Assembly (NCBI RefSeq): GCF_000716675.1
Contig: NZ_JNXT01000021.1
Coordinates: 1 to 64,000 of the forward strand
Source of the DNA: Streptomyces alboflavus
GTDB taxonomy: Bacteria; Actinomycetota; Actinomycetes; Streptomycetales; Streptomycetaceae
Reading direction: 5' to 3'
DNA: 64,000 nt
Positions within the stretch are counted from its first letter, which is position 1. Each line of letters starts with the position of its first letter. Below, one piece after another: positions 16,266 to 24,866 of the stretch. The notes under the pieces were generated by a model. It was not told where the DNA came from. It worked only from the letters and a program-made list of their open reading frames with translations, and did not search any database. Made by a program: the position numbers and the translations under genes.

Positions 16266-16552
16266 GACGCCTCCCGTTCGATCGCTCGCTCCGGCTCCGC
16301 ACCCCGCCCGCCCGGGTCCCCGCCGCCCTCCCCGGCCGTCGGCCACGGCGAGGGCACCTGTGCGTTGACCGCGCTGATCAGCGCCTTCAGGTCGATACGG
16401 ACGAGGTCGACGTCCGCGATGCGCAGGGTGATGTCGCCCGTGATGACCACCCCACCGGCGAGCAGCCGGTCGAGCACGTCGACGAGCGCGATCTCCCGCC
16501 GCGCGAACGGCTCGGCGAAGCCGGGCCCGGCGTGGCCGTCCGACGCGCTCAC
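16262..16552 (-). CDS. gvpS: gas vesicle protein GvpS (GvpA family)
   Basis: A 96-residue minor GvpA-family shell or nucleation protein. The family signature is ALVDVLDRLLAGGVVITGDITLRI then VDLVRIDLKALISAV. It starts at GTG 16552, overlapping the gvpL stop codon (GTGA), and its own stop overlaps gvpK. The ~25-residue acidic C-terminal tail is outside the conserved core. Named by position in the actinobacterial gvpOAFGYZJLSK order. Confidence 0.9.
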   Translation of the reverse strand: MSASDGHAGPGFAEPFARREIALVDVLDRLLAGGVVITGDITLRIADVDLVRIDLKALISAVNAQVPSPWPTAGEGGGDPGGRGAEPERAIEREAS

Positions 16553-17400
16553 GGCGTCCCGCCCGCGTCCTGGCGCGCCGCGCCCTCCCCTCCGTGCGGT
16601 TCCTCTCGCGCGTCGGGGTCGTCCGTGAAGGAGTACGCCGCCCACGGCCCGGTCACCTCCACGCGCAGCCCCGGCCGGGTGCCCTCCGTGCGGCCGATCA
16701 GCTCCAGGAATTCCTCGGACCACGTACGCGGCACCAGATAGGCGGAGTTGAGGATGTTCCTGCCGGATCCGGCGTCGGTCAGCGGCCCGCTCTGCACGGG
16801 GTGCAGCCGCGCGTCGGCCGCGTACCGGCTGAGGTCGCCGTGCAAGCGGCGCGCGAACACGTCGGCCCGCGCCAGGGCCTCCTCGCGCGCGGCGTTCCCG
16901 GCCCGGCGGCGGCGCAGATAGTCCCGCCCCGACCTCGGCGCGCGCGAGGACGCCGCGGCGGCGGACCCGCTGTCCCCGCTCCCGTCGCCGTCCGCGGACG
17001 CGGCACCCAGCCACACCTTCACGCCCCACTCCACATGGCCGTCGATCCGGTCCAGGATCCGGTGCAGGCGCTCGGACTCGTCCTCCAGCATGGCGCGTAC
17101 GCCGCTGTCGTCGTGGAAGACCGTGGCGAGCCGCAGCGGCAGCGGACAGGTCACCGTCGCGAGGGCGGCGACGACGTTCTGGTGGGCGCGGGCCGTCTCC
17201 GCCAGCCAGCGCAGGTCCTCCAGGTGCGCGCGCAGCGGCTCCCGGCCGAAGTCCCGTTCGGGCACGGGGCTGACGACGGCCACCAGGCCCTCGTGGGTGA
17301 GCTGGCGCGGCGGCGCGCCGCCCACGCCGGTGAGGTCGGCGTGCAGCGGCGCGGCCGGCGGGCGGCACACGGCATACACATAGCGCAGGTCATCGTTCAC
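16549..17400 (-). CDS. gvpL: gas vesicle protein GvpL/GvpF family
   Basis: A 283-residue GvpL/F protein. It opens with YVYAVCRP, the family start, and ends with GLRVEVTGPWAAYSF. The middle (PLPLRLATVFHDD, WGVKVWLG) matches the two-domain fold of GvpF, which lines the gas-facing or assembly surface. I used GTG 17400 because GAGGAG lies nine bases upstream; a GTG two codons earlier sits too close to that site. It overlaps the end of gvpJ by 11 bases. The segment at about 135-160 is a Ser/Ala/Gly-rich insert. Confidence 0.92.
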   Translation of the reverse strand: MNDDLRYVYAVCRPPAAPLHADLTGVGGAPPRQLTHEGLVAVVSPVPERDFGREPLRAHLEDLRWLAETARAHQNVVAALATVTCPLPLRLATVFHDDSGVRAMLEDESERLHRILDRIDGHVEWGVKVWLGAASADGDGSGDSGSAAAASSRAPRSGRDYLRRRRAGNAAREEALARADVFARRLHGDLSRYAADARLHPVQSGPLTDAGSGRNILNSAYLVPRTWSEEFLELIGRTEGTRPGLRVEVTGPWAAYSFTDDPDAREEPHGGEGAARQDAGGTP

Positions 17401-17788
17401 GTTCACGTTCTCCTCGGCCGTCTTGCCCCGTGCCGTCGTCCGTCGTCCCGGCGCCGCGGTCGAGGGCGCCACGGCCCTCCGCTCCCGTGCCCGCCTCCAA
17501 CTGCTCGACACGGCGCCGCAGTTCCTCGTTCTCCCGCGCGAGCGCGGTCCGGCGCGCGCCGCTGGACAGCGCCGGGTCGTCCTCCCACCAGTCGATGCCC
17601 ATTTCCTTGGCGCGCTCCACGGACGCGACGACGAGGCGGAGCTTGATGGTGAGGAGTTCGATGTCGAGCAGGTTGATCCGGATGTCCCCCGCGATGACGA
17701 TGCCCTTGTCCAGGACGCGTTCGAGGATGTCGGCGAGGTTCGCACCGCCCTGCGGATAGGGCTCCGGCAGCCGGCTCGCCGTGGTCAT
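17390..17788 (-). CDS. gvpJ: gas vesicle protein GvpJ (GvpA family)
   Basis: A 132-residue GvpA-family minor component. The core (NLADILERVLDKGIVIAGD, INLLDIELLTIKLRLVVASV) covers about residues 15-60. The distal half is a predicted coiled coil (RENEELRRRVEQLEAG) ending in a strongly charged tail. GvpJ proteins are needed for nucleation. The ATG at 17788 overlaps the gvpZ stop (ATGA). Confidence 0.92.
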   Translation of the reverse strand: MTTASRLPEPYPQGGANLADILERVLDKGIVIAGDIRINLLDIELLTIKLRLVVASVERAKEMGIDWWEDDPALSSGARRTALARENEELRRRVEQLEAGTGAEGRGALDRGAGTTDDGTGQDGRGERERER

Positions 17789-18963
17789 CGGCGGTTCCGG
17801 CCGCCGCCGACCGCGACACGCTCTTCATCGGCGTCCGTGTCGTCGACGTAGTCCGCATCGTCGTCGGCGTCGGTCACGTCCTCGCCGTCGTCGGCCGCCT
17901 CCGGGGGCATGTCGTCCTCATCGGCCTCCTCGCCCTCGCCTTCCTCCTCGGCGAGCGCGTCCTCGTCGACCTCCTCGTACTCCCCCTCGTCCTCGTCGGC
18001 CTCGTCCGGCTCGTCGTAGGACTCCCCCTCGTGACCACCCTGGTCGTCGTCCTCGTACGAACCCTCCTGGTCCGTACGCTCCTCGTCCGCGACCGCCTCC
18101 TCGTGGCCGCGCACCACCTCGCCGTCGCGGATCTCGCCGCGCCAGCCGTCGCTCGCCTCGCCGCGCATCGAGAGGTGCCGGGCGAAGTGCTTGAGGTCGA
18201 GGCGGACCCGGCGGCCCTGGGCCCGCCAGATGTTGCCGGTCTTCTCGAACAGGCCCTTCGGGTAGTACTCGACGACGAGCAGGACGCGGGTCAGGTGCTC
18301 GCCGAGCGGGTGGAAGGTGACCACACCCTTCGTGGTGCCCTTCGCGCCCTCCGACGTCCAGGAGATCCGCTGGTCCGGCACCTGCTCGGTGACGTGGGCC
18401 TTCCAGCTGCGGCTCGACCAGAAGATCTTGAGCTGCCAGTCGGAGTCCGTGTCGCCCGCGGCGCTCGCGCTCTTGACGCCCTTGGCGTACGTCGAGAACT
18501 CCTGGAACTGCGTCCACTGGTCGTAGGCCTCGCGCACCGGCACGCCGACGTCGACGTACTCCAGGATGACGGTGGGCTTCTGCCCGCCGCCGCCCTTCTT
18601 GCGGCGCCCGGTGAGGTTCTTCACGGCGCCCTTGACGGAGTCCTTGAGGTGGCTGCCGCCCAGCTCCAGGGCGCTGCGCACCGGGCCCTTGCCCTGGGCG
18701 AGCTTGCGGCCGCCTTCGAGGGCGAGCTTGCCGAAGCCGGGGCTGCGGCCGTCGGCGATGTCGTTGAGCTTGACGGTGGTCTCGCCGAGCTTGCGGCCGA
18801 CGCCGATCAGGGCGCGCTCGGCCTGCGCCATCGCGTAGGCCTTGGCCTCGTCCTTCAGGCGGTCCGCCGCCGGGCTGTTGGCGGCGGACCGCAGCATGTT
18901 CGGGGCGGCGGACCGGCCGCCGTTCCCGGTGTCCTCGCGGGTCTGCTCGCGGGTGTCAGTCAT
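17785..18963 (-). CDS. gvpZ: gas vesicle cluster SRPBCC-domain protein with acidic tail
   Basis: A 392-residue protein in three parts: a helical basic segment (about 1-130), an SRPBCC/cyclase-dehydrase-like domain (about 130-270; VGVPVREAYDQWTQFQEF, then the YYPKGLFEKTG segment), and a tail of about 110 residues made almost only of Asp, Glu and Gly. SRPBCC domains bind hydrophobic ligands. The tail will be disordered. The gene position and domain match gvpZ of the Streptomyces coelicolor gas vesicle cluster; its role is not established. GGGGAGG precedes the ATG, which overlaps the end of gvpY by eight bases. Confidence 0.85.
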   Translation of the reverse strand: MTDTREQTREDTGNGGRSAAPNMLRSAANSPAADRLKDEAKAYAMAQAERALIGVGRKLGETTVKLNDIADGRSPGFGKLALEGGRKLAQGKGPVRSALELGGSHLKDSVKGAVKNLTGRRKKGGGGQKPTVILEYVDVGVPVREAYDQWTQFQEFSTYAKGVKSASAAGDTDSDWQLKIFWSSRSWKAHVTEQVPDQRISWTSEGAKGTTKGVVTFHPLGEHLTRVLLVVEYYPKGLFEKTGNIWRAQGRRVRLDLKHFARHLSMRGEASDGWRGEIRDGEVVRGHEEAVADEERTDQEGSYEDDDQGGHEGESYDEPDEADEDEGEYEEVDEDALAEEEGEGEEADEDDMPPEAADDGEDVTDADDDADYVDDTDADEERVAVGGGRNRR

Positions 18964-19528
18964 CGCTGCCTCCCCGGGCCCGGGTGGCCTTCTTCGCGGT
19001 ACGCCGCTGGGTGCCGCGCGCGCTGTCCGTGCCGCGCGTGTCCTGCGCCTTGCGGGCCGGGCCCTTCTTGCGCTCGCCCCGGGCGGCCGACGTGGCCTTC
19101 TTCGTCGCCGAACCCGCCTTGCGCGTACCCGACTTGGCCGCTCCGCCCGCACTCTTGCCCGCGTCCCCGGCCTTGTCGGACGCCTCGGCCGCGCCGGGCA
19201 CGGCATCCGTGGCCCCGGAGAGCCGGTCGCGCACGTCGAGGGTGCGGTCGTGCAGCCGGTCGGCGAGGCCTTCGAGCTGCCGGTCGAGCAGCGATCCCGT
19301 CGCCGCCTTGCCGACGCCCCGCAGGTCCTGCTTCAGCTGGTCGCCGATCTCCTTGAACTGCGGGTTGTTCTCCAGTTGCCGGGTCACCGCGCCGACGAGC
19401 GCGCCGGGGCTGAGCTGAAGCCTGCGGCCCGCCACCATCGTGCCCACGGCGAAGGCGAGTTTCGCCTTCTTCGTGCGTCCGAGAAGGTACCCCGCGCCCA
19501 CGGCGAGGCCCACTGCCAGTCGATTCAT
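18956..19528 (-). CDS. gvpY: gas vesicle cluster protein GvpY-like
   Basis: A 190-residue protein. The first ~30 residues are a hydrophobic, Gly/Ala-rich segment with a basic patch (GRTKKAKLAFAVG), the middle (QLENNPQFKEIGDQL) is amphipathic, and the last ~90 residues are a Lys/Ala/Arg-rich, histone-H1-like tail. That tail could contact nucleic acid or the acidic tail of the product of the next gene; this is inference. It overlaps gvpZ by eight bases. The name follows cluster order, not a motif with known function. Confidence 0.78.
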   Translation of the reverse strand: MNRLAVGLAVGAGYLLGRTKKAKLAFAVGTMVAGRRLQLSPGALVGAVTRQLENNPQFKEIGDQLKQDLRGVGKAATGSLLDRQLEGLADRLHDRTLDVRDRLSGATDAVPGAAEASDKAGDAGKSAGGAAKSGTRKAGSATKKATSAARGERKKGPARKAQDTRGTDSARGTQRRTAKKATRARGGSDD

Positions 19529-19541
19529 GACGTTCCTGTCC

Positions 19542-19820
19542 TCACTGCCCTGACGGTGCCGGCGGTCGGCCGTCCGTCCCTGCCACGCCGCCGACGGGAC
19601 CGTGGCCGAGACGGGCGAGGAGTTCGTCCTCGCGGCGGTCGAATTCGTCCTCGTCGATCTCACCGGCGTCCAACCGCTCGGTGAGAAGGGCGAGTTCCTG
19701 GGTGATGGCCGAGGGGTCGTAGTACTGCCGCTCCGCCTCCGTGACCACCTGGCGGAGCACCCACAGGGTGCCCCGGGCAGGGGCAAGGGGCAGGGCGAGC
19801 AGTTCGCCGATGAGTCCCAT
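19542..19820 (-). CDS. gvpG: gas vesicle protein GvpG
   Basis: A 92-residue GvpG. The conserved first half (MGLIGELLALPLAPARG, then VLRQVVTEAERQYYD) and the helix AITQELALLTERLDAGEID define the family. GvpG is an accessory assembly protein. It starts nine bases after the gvpF stop. Confidence 0.93.
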   Translation of the reverse strand: MGLIGELLALPLAPARGTLWVLRQVVTEAERQYYDPSAITQELALLTERLDAGEIDEDEFDRREDELLARLGHGPVGGVAGTDGRPPAPSGQ

Positions 19821-19829
19821 GGCCGGGCC

Positions 19830-20597
19830 TCAGCGCCCTCGGCCCACGCTCGCGGCGTCGTCGGCGGGCCGCGCCGGGCCCGGGTCGACGAAGCTGTACG
19901 GGGGCAGCGGGCCGTGCACGCGCAGCTCCAGGTGGGGCTGCTCGCGGCGCAGTTCCTCGACGGCGGCGACGAATCCGTCGGCGCTGTCGCGGTTCACCAG
20001 GAACGACACGTTGGCGAGCCAGCCGGTGCCCTCGGGGGCGACGCTCACGGAGTCGGCGCACGGCTCGAGGGCACGCAGCACCTCGGCCCCGTCGCCGGCC
20101 TCGCGGGCCCGCACGGCCGCGGTCACCTGCTCGCCGAGGTGCAGCTTCTGTTCGTAACTGCCGCCTCCCGCACGCCGGTTGGCCTCGACCAGGGCGCGCA
20201 GCTCGGGGTTCTCGGCGAGCACGTGGTGCAGCACGGCCTGCTCGTCGTGTGCGGCCTTCACGTTGTACTCGGCCTTGCCTTCGAGGGCGCGCAGCCGCTC
20301 CGCGTAGTGCCCGGCCCGGTCGGCGAGCACCGCGACGACGGCGTCGTCGTCCGGCGCGAGGCTGCCGAAGCGCATCGGGAGGACGGGGCCGCCCGCGCCC
20401 GCCTCGTCCAGGACGCTCTGGTGCGCGAGCAGGTCGCGGCGCTTGGGCCGCAGGTCCTCGGGGCTGTCGGAGACGAGTGCGGCGAGGTCGCCGTGCCGGA
20501 GCACGCGCACCTTGTGCGCGGGGTCGCCGATGCCGCCCATGCCTTCGGGAAGCGCCGGGTGCGTGGTGGCGGCGATGCCGTAGATGTACGTGGTCAC
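19830..20597 (-). CDS. gvpF: gas vesicle protein GvpF/GvpL family
   Basis: A 255-residue GvpF. The family opening [14 protein letters not shown], the central [16 protein letters not shown], and the closing [14 protein letters not shown] are all present. GvpF contacts GvpA monomers during assembly. It starts with GTG at 20597, overlapping the gvpA stop codon by three bases. Confidence 0.93.
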   Translation of the reverse strand: MTTYIYGIAATTHPALPEGMGGIGDPAHKVRVLRHGDLAALVSDSPEDLRPKRRDLLAHQSVLDEAGAGGPVLPMRFGSLAPDDDAVVAVLADRAGHYAERLRALEGKAEYNVKAAHDEQAVLHHVLAENPELRALVEANRRAGGGSYEQKLHLGEQVTAAVRAREAGDGAEVLRALEPCADSVSVAPEGTGWLANVSFLVNRDSADGFVAAVEELRREQPHLELRVHGPLPPYSFVDPGPARPADDAASVGRGR

Positions 20598-21028
20598 TCC
20601 TGCTCCTCCTTCCGGGCGCGGGACGGTGCGCGGCGGGTGCGCGATCGTGCGGGCTCCTCCTCGCCGCGGCCCTCGTCACGGGCCTGCCGGAACGCGTCGG
20701 AGATGGTCTCCGCCGCGCCGGAGAGCGCGCCCTTGGACTTGCCGCGCGCGCCGGACTCGGTGATCTCGCCGACGAGGTCGGGCAGGCCGGGGCTCTTGTG
20801 CGGGCCCGCCTCCAGGTCGAGGCGGTTGCAGGCCTCGGCGAACCGCAGGTACGTGTCGACGCTCGCGACCACGACCCGCACGTCGATCTTGAGGATCTCG
20901 ATGCCGACGAGCGAGACACGGACGAAGGCGTCGATCACGAGCCCGCGGTCCAGGATGAGTTCGATGACGTCGTACAGGCCGCTGGTGCCGCCTGCGCCGC
21001 CGGATTGCTGTGCCGGGACGACGGTCAT
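20594..21028 (-). CDS. gvpA: gas vesicle structural protein GvpA
   Basis: A 144-residue main shell protein. The GvpA core lies in residues about 15-70: [19 protein letters not shown], then [19 protein letters not shown]. Cyanobacterial and archaeal GvpA are about 70-75 residues; this actinobacterial form has a further ~70-residue hydrophilic tail rich in Arg/Glu/Ser, which would change packing of the shell. AAGGAGG precedes the ATG at 21028. Confidence 0.94.
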   Translation of the reverse strand: MTVVPAQQSGGAGGTSGLYDVIELILDRGLVIDAFVRVSLVGIEILKIDVRVVVASVDTYLRFAEACNRLDLEAGPHKSPGLPDLVGEITESGARGKSKGALSGAAETISDAFRQARDEGRGEEEPARSRTRRAPSRARKEEQE

Positions 21029-21168
21029 GCCGACCGGTCCTCCTTGCGTCGGGGATGTCTGGGGGTTGTCGGGGCGGGCCGGGGTCCGCGGACGCGTGGC
21101 CCGGCGAGGGGGATCGGGCACGCCGCGGGGGTCCGGGGCGGGTCTGCCGCCGTCCGGTGGGGCGGGGG

Positions 21169-21504
21169 TCAGCCGCCGCCCGGCCGGGGCGGGTCGGCCC
21201 GCCCTCGTTCGTAGCGCCGCACGCGCCGGTACCCGGTCAGGTCGCCCTGCGGGTCGAGGGTCACGGTGTAGGTCGCGAGCAGGCTCATCGTGTCCGGCAC
21301 GCGGACCAGTTCGAGCACCTCGACGGCCAGGTCCCAGCCCTCTTCGGTCCGTTCGAAGGACGACACGGACTCGACGGTCTGACCGGTGAGTTCCGCCAGT
21401 TGCTCACGCGCGCGGCGCAGCACGGTGACAGGTCCCGGCAGGCCGTCGGTGTCGGCCTTGGTCTTGTTCGTGTTCGCGCTCTGCTTTCTCGACGTCTGGG
21501 TCAT
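21169..21504 (-). CDS. gvpO: gas vesicle protein GvpO
   Basis: A 111-residue GvpO. The conserved part is [40 protein letters not shown] and [24 protein letters not shown] placed the start at ATG 21504 because AGGAGGTGG lies right upstream; the GTG at 21510 falls inside that ribosome-binding site. GvpO is the first gene of the cluster. The gap of 54 bases to the upstream flavoprotein gene on the same strand leaves little room for a separate promoter. Confidence 0.92.
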   Translation of the reverse strand: MTQTSRKQSANTNKTKADTDGLPGPVTVLRRAREQLAELTGQTVESVSSFERTEEGWDLAVEVLELVRVPDTMSLLATYTVTLDPQGDLTGYRRVRRYERGRADPPRPGGG

Positions 21505-21558
21505 GGCCACCTCCTGGTCCGAGTGACCCTGTGGGCGCGGGCCAAACGCCGTCCGTCC

Positions 21559-22920
21559 TCACTCCTCCCCGGTCCGCTCGGCGGCGTCCCGCGTCCGCTC
21601 CGGCGCCCCCGCCACCCGCGCGGTCTCCGGCGACGCCGTGTCCAGCGGCACCGACCAGGACCGGACCAGGCCCAACTGCACGCCCTGGCGCGGGAGTACG
21701 GCGTCCAGGAGCCAGTCGGCGGCGACCCGGACCCGGTTGCCGGGCATCGCCGCCAGGTGGTAGCCGCGGGTGACGGCCCCGGCGAGGGGGCCGGACAGCG
21801 GGACGCCCAGCGGGTTGGCGGCGCCGCTGACGCCGCCGAGGTCGACGGTGAAGCCGAGGTCGTGGTGGCGGTAGGAGCGCCGCCGGCCGAGGCCGAGGGA
21901 GGCGGCGACGTTGTTGCCCGCGGTCTTGCCCTGCCGCCAGGCGTGCTGCGCGGTCATCGCCGTGTACTGCCCCTTCGCGGTCAGGTCGGGCACGGCCGCC
22001 GCGTCGCCGCACGCGAACACCTCGGGGTGCTCCGGCACGTTCAGGAACGGGTCGACGAGCAGCCGTCCCCGCTCCAGGGCGCTGCCGATCCCGGCGACGA
22101 GCGGGTCGGGCCGCACGCCCACGCACCACAGCAGGGTGCGCGTGGGCAGGTGGTCGCCGTCGGAGAGGAGCACGCCCTCGCGGGTCGCCTCCTTCACGGA
22201 CGTCTCCGTGCGGACCTCCACGCCGCGCCGCCGCAGCACCCGGTCCGCGGTGGCCGAGAGCCGCCGGTCGAGCTCCGGCAGGACCCGCGGCGCGATGTCG
22301 AGCAGCACCCAGCGCGGCTCGATCCCGGTCCGCAGCGGCTGCCGCCGCACCAGGGAGCGCGTGAACAGCTCGCCGTGCGCGGCGACCTCGACGCCCGTGT
22401 AGCCGGCGCCCGCCACGACGAACGTGCAGCGCGCCCGGCACGCCGACGGGTCGTCCGAGGCCGCGGCCAGCTCGATCTGCCGCGTCACGTGGTCGCGCAG
22501 GTACAGGGCCTCGGGAAGCCCGCGGAAGCCGTGCGCGTGCTCGGCGACCCCGGGCACGGGCAGCAGCTTGTTGACGCTGCCGACGGCGAGCACCAGGCGG
22601 TCGTAGGAGAGTTCGCCGTCCTGGCCCTCGGGGTCGGCGTAGTGCACGGCGCGCCGCGTCAGGTCGATGCGGTCGGCCTCGCCGAGCACGAGGCGTACGT
22701 GGCGCAGTGCGCCGGCGAGCGACACGGTGACGCGGCGCGGTTCGAGCACGCCCGCGGCGACCTGGGGAAGCAGCGGCAGATACAGGAAGTAGTCGGTGGG
22801 GTTGAGCAGGGTGATGTCGGCCCGGCCGCGGGTCAGGCGGGACAAGGTGCGGGCGGCCTGGAACCCCGCGAAGCCCGCGCCGACGATGACGACGTGCGGT
22901 CGGACGGCGGTTCGGCTCAC
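21559..22920 (-). CDS. NAD(P)/FAD-dependent oxidoreductase, NDH-2-like
   Basis: A 453-residue flavoprotein of the type II NADH dehydrogenase group. The FAD-binding GxGxxG is VIVGAGFAGF (11-20), the second nucleotide site is VVAGAGYTGVEVA (near 170), and the C-terminal FAD motif is VFACGDAAAV (around 305). A short amphipathic stretch near the C terminus could touch the membrane. Such enzymes pass electrons from NADH to quinone without pumping protons. It starts at GTG 22920 behind AGGAGG. It ends 54 bases before gvpO on the same strand, so the gas vesicle genes may be co-transcribed with a redox enzyme. Confidence 0.88.
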   Translation of the reverse strand: MSRTAVRPHVVIVGAGFAGFQAARTLSRLTRGRADITLLNPTDYFLYLPLLPQVAAGVLEPRRVTVSLAGALRHVRLVLGEADRIDLTRRAVHYADPEGQDGELSYDRLVLAVGSVNKLLPVPGVAEHAHGFRGLPEALYLRDHVTRQIELAAASDDPSACRARCTFVVAGAGYTGVEVAAHGELFTRSLVRRQPLRTGIEPRWVLLDIAPRVLPELDRRLSATADRVLRRRGVEVRTETSVKEATREGVLLSDGDHLPTRTLLWCVGVRPDPLVAGIGSALERGRLLVDPFLNVPEHPEVFACGDAAAVPDLTAKGQYTAMTAQHAWRQGKTAGNNVAASLGLGRRRSYRHHDLGFTVDLGGVSGAANPLGVPLSGPLAGAVTRGYHLAAMPGNRVRVAADWLLDAVLPRQGVQLGLVRSWSVPLDTASPETARVAGAPERTRDAAERTGEE

Positions 22921-23067
22921 AGTGTGCCTCCTGCGTGGTCCGGTACGTCCGGTGTGTTCCGGCGGACCTCCCGCGTGCCCTGGCCCGGCCGCGGTGAAAC
23001 GCCCGCCGTTTGCCGTCGCGCCCCCGGGTTACCCGGCCCGCACACCAGAGCGAAGGGCGTGTGCCCC

Positions 23068-24171
23068 ATGGCCGAGTCCGGATACGTCAGCGTGGAGCCG
23101 CCCATGATGTCGGCGTACACGATCCCGGCGGACGCCCCGGAAGCCGACGGCACGTTCGCGTGGGACACGACCACGATCGTCGTCGCGGAGGTCTCCGCGG
23201 GCGACGCGACCGGCACCGGCTGGACCTACGCGCCCGCCGCCACCGTCGACCTCGTACGGGAACAGCTCTCGCCCGTCCTCGCGGGCCGCGACGCCCTCGA
23301 CATCCCCGCCGCGCACGACGCGCTCACCAAGGCGATGCGCGACACCGGCCGCGAGGGGCTCGCCGCCCGCGCGATCTCGGCCCTCGACATCGCCCTGTGG
23401 GACCTCAAGGCCCGCCTGTTCGAGGTCCCCCTGGTCCGGCTCGTCGGCGCGGCCCGCGACGACGTGCCGGTCTACGGCAGCGGCGGCTTCACCACGTACC
23501 ACGACACGCATCTGGCGGCCCAGCTCAACGGCTGGGTGCACGGCCAGCGGATACCGCGCGTCAAGATCAAGGTCGGCGAGGGCTGGGGGCGGGCGGCGGC
23601 GCGCGACGTGTCGCGGGTGCGCAGGGCCCGCGATGTCATCGGGCGGCAGGCCGAGCTGTACGTCGACGCGGGTGGCGCGTACACCCGCAAGCAGGCGGTG
23701 CGGATCGGCCGGGTGCTCGCCGAGCACGGCGTGGGCTGGTTCGAGGAGCCGGTGTCCGCCGACGACCTGACGGGCCTCGCGCTGGTGCGCGACGCCCTCG
23801 TCTGCGACATCGCGGCGGGCGGCTACGGGCACGGCCTCCCCTACTTCGCCCGGATGGTCCCTGCCGTCGACTGCCTCCAGGCCGACGCCACCCGCTGCGG
23901 CGGCCTCACCGCGTGGCTGCGCGCCGCCGCGCTCGCCGAGGCCCACGGCCTGGAGGTGTCGGCGCGCGGCGCCCCGCACGCGCACGCGGCGGTCGCGGCG
24001 TGCGTGCCGAACCTGCGGCACGTCGAGTGGTTCCACGACCACGTCCGGGTCGAGTCGATCGTCTTCGACGGCGTCCTGGACCCGACCGGCGGCACGGTCC
24101 GCCCGGGCGGCGGCACCGGCCACGGGCTGCTCCTGCGCACGCCGGACGTGGAGGAGTACCGGGTCGCGTGA
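23068..24171 (+). CDS. enolase-superfamily (mandelate racemase/muconate lactonizing-like) protein, altered active site
   Basis: A 367-residue enolase-superfamily protein with an N-terminal capping domain (1-125) and a barrel domain. The second-strand KIKVG lysines (166, 168), first metal ligand Asp 200 (VDAGGAY), and second ligand Glu 226 (WFEEPV) are present. The third ligand is expected in an A-G-E motif; here the segment reads DIAAGGYGHG with Gly 252. The late-barrel histidine position reads SARGAPHAH with Arg 300. The enzyme may be inactive or have another chemistry. It is divergent from the flavoprotein gene; the ATG at 23068 is preceded by GAAGGG. Confidence 0.82.
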   Translation: MAESGYVSVEPPMMSAYTIPADAPEADGTFAWDTTTIVVAEVSAGDATGTGWTYAPAATVDLVREQLSPVLAGRDALDIPAAHDALTKAMRDTGREGLAARAISALDIALWDLKARLFEVPLVRLVGAARDDVPVYGSGGFTTYHDTHLAAQLNGWVHGQRIPRVKIKVGEGWGRAAARDVSRVRRARDVIGRQAELYVDAGGAYTRKQAVRIGRVLAEHGVGWFEEPVSADDLTGLALVRDALVCDIAAGGYGHGLPYFARMVPAVDCLQADATRCGGLTAWLRAAALAEAHGLEVSARGAPHAHAAVAACVPNLRHVEWFHDHVRVESIVFDGVLDPTGGTVRPGGGTGHGLLLRTPDVEEYRVA

Positions 24172-24251
24172 GGGTGCTCGCGCGGCGGGGAACACCGGGT
24201 CGGGAATATCGGGTCGCGCGCGGTGGTGGGGCGCGGGCATGCTCGGCGGTC

Positions 24252-24866
24252 ATGGACGCGATGAGGGATACGGGGCCGAGCAGGGATACGGGGCCGAGCC
24301 TGGACGTGACGACGGTCGGCGGGGGCGCGGATCCGGCCGCCGGGCCGGAGGTCGTGCTGATCGGAGGGCGTTCGGGGGTGGGAAAGTCGTCCGTCGGCTG
24401 GGAGGTCGCGGCCCAGCTGGTGGCCGCGGACATCGGGCACGCCCTGATCGAGGGCGACTTCCTGGACGCGGTCCACCCCGCCCCGGCGGGCGACCCGCAC
24501 CGCTCCCGGCTCACCTGCCAGAACCTCGCCGCCCTCTGGGCGAACTACGCCGACCTCGGCTGCCGCCGCCTCGTCTACACGAACACGGCCGGCGTCCTGC
24601 CCTCCGAGGAGTGGCTGTTCACCGAGGCCATCGGCCGCCCCCGGATCGTCCGGATCCTGCTCACGGCGACCGACGCCACCGCCGAACAGCGCCTCAGGGA
24701 GCGGGAGGTGGGCTCCGAGCTGGACCGGCACCTGCGGCGCAGCGCGTTCATGGCCCGGCACCTGGACGACCTGGTGCCGCCGGACACCCACCGTGTGCCG
24801 ACGGACGGCCGGACGGTGGGTGACATCGCGGCGGACGTGATCAGACGGGCGGGTTGGGCGGCCTGA
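24252..24866 (+). CDS. P-loop kinase-like NTPase
   Basis: A 204-residue protein with one P-loop, GGRSGVGKSS (about residues 35-44), and a later Arg-rich lid (EQRLREREVGSELDRHLRRS). The arrangement resembles nucleotide or small-molecule kinases (AAA/adenylate-kinase-like). The N terminus carries a short repeat (MRDTGPSRDTGPS), so the true start could be a few codons later. It overlaps the convergent membrane protein gene by 26 bases. Substrate unknown. Confidence 0.8.
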   Translation: MDAMRDTGPSRDTGPSLDVTTVGGGADPAAGPEVVLIGGRSGVGKSSVGWEVAAQLVAADIGHALIEGDFLDAVHPAPAGDPHRSRLTCQNLAALWANYADLGCRRLVYTNTAGVLPSEEWLFTEAIGRPRIVRILLTATDATAEQRLREREVGSELDRHLRRSAFMARHLDDLVPPDTHRVPTDGRTVGDIAADVIRRAGWAA

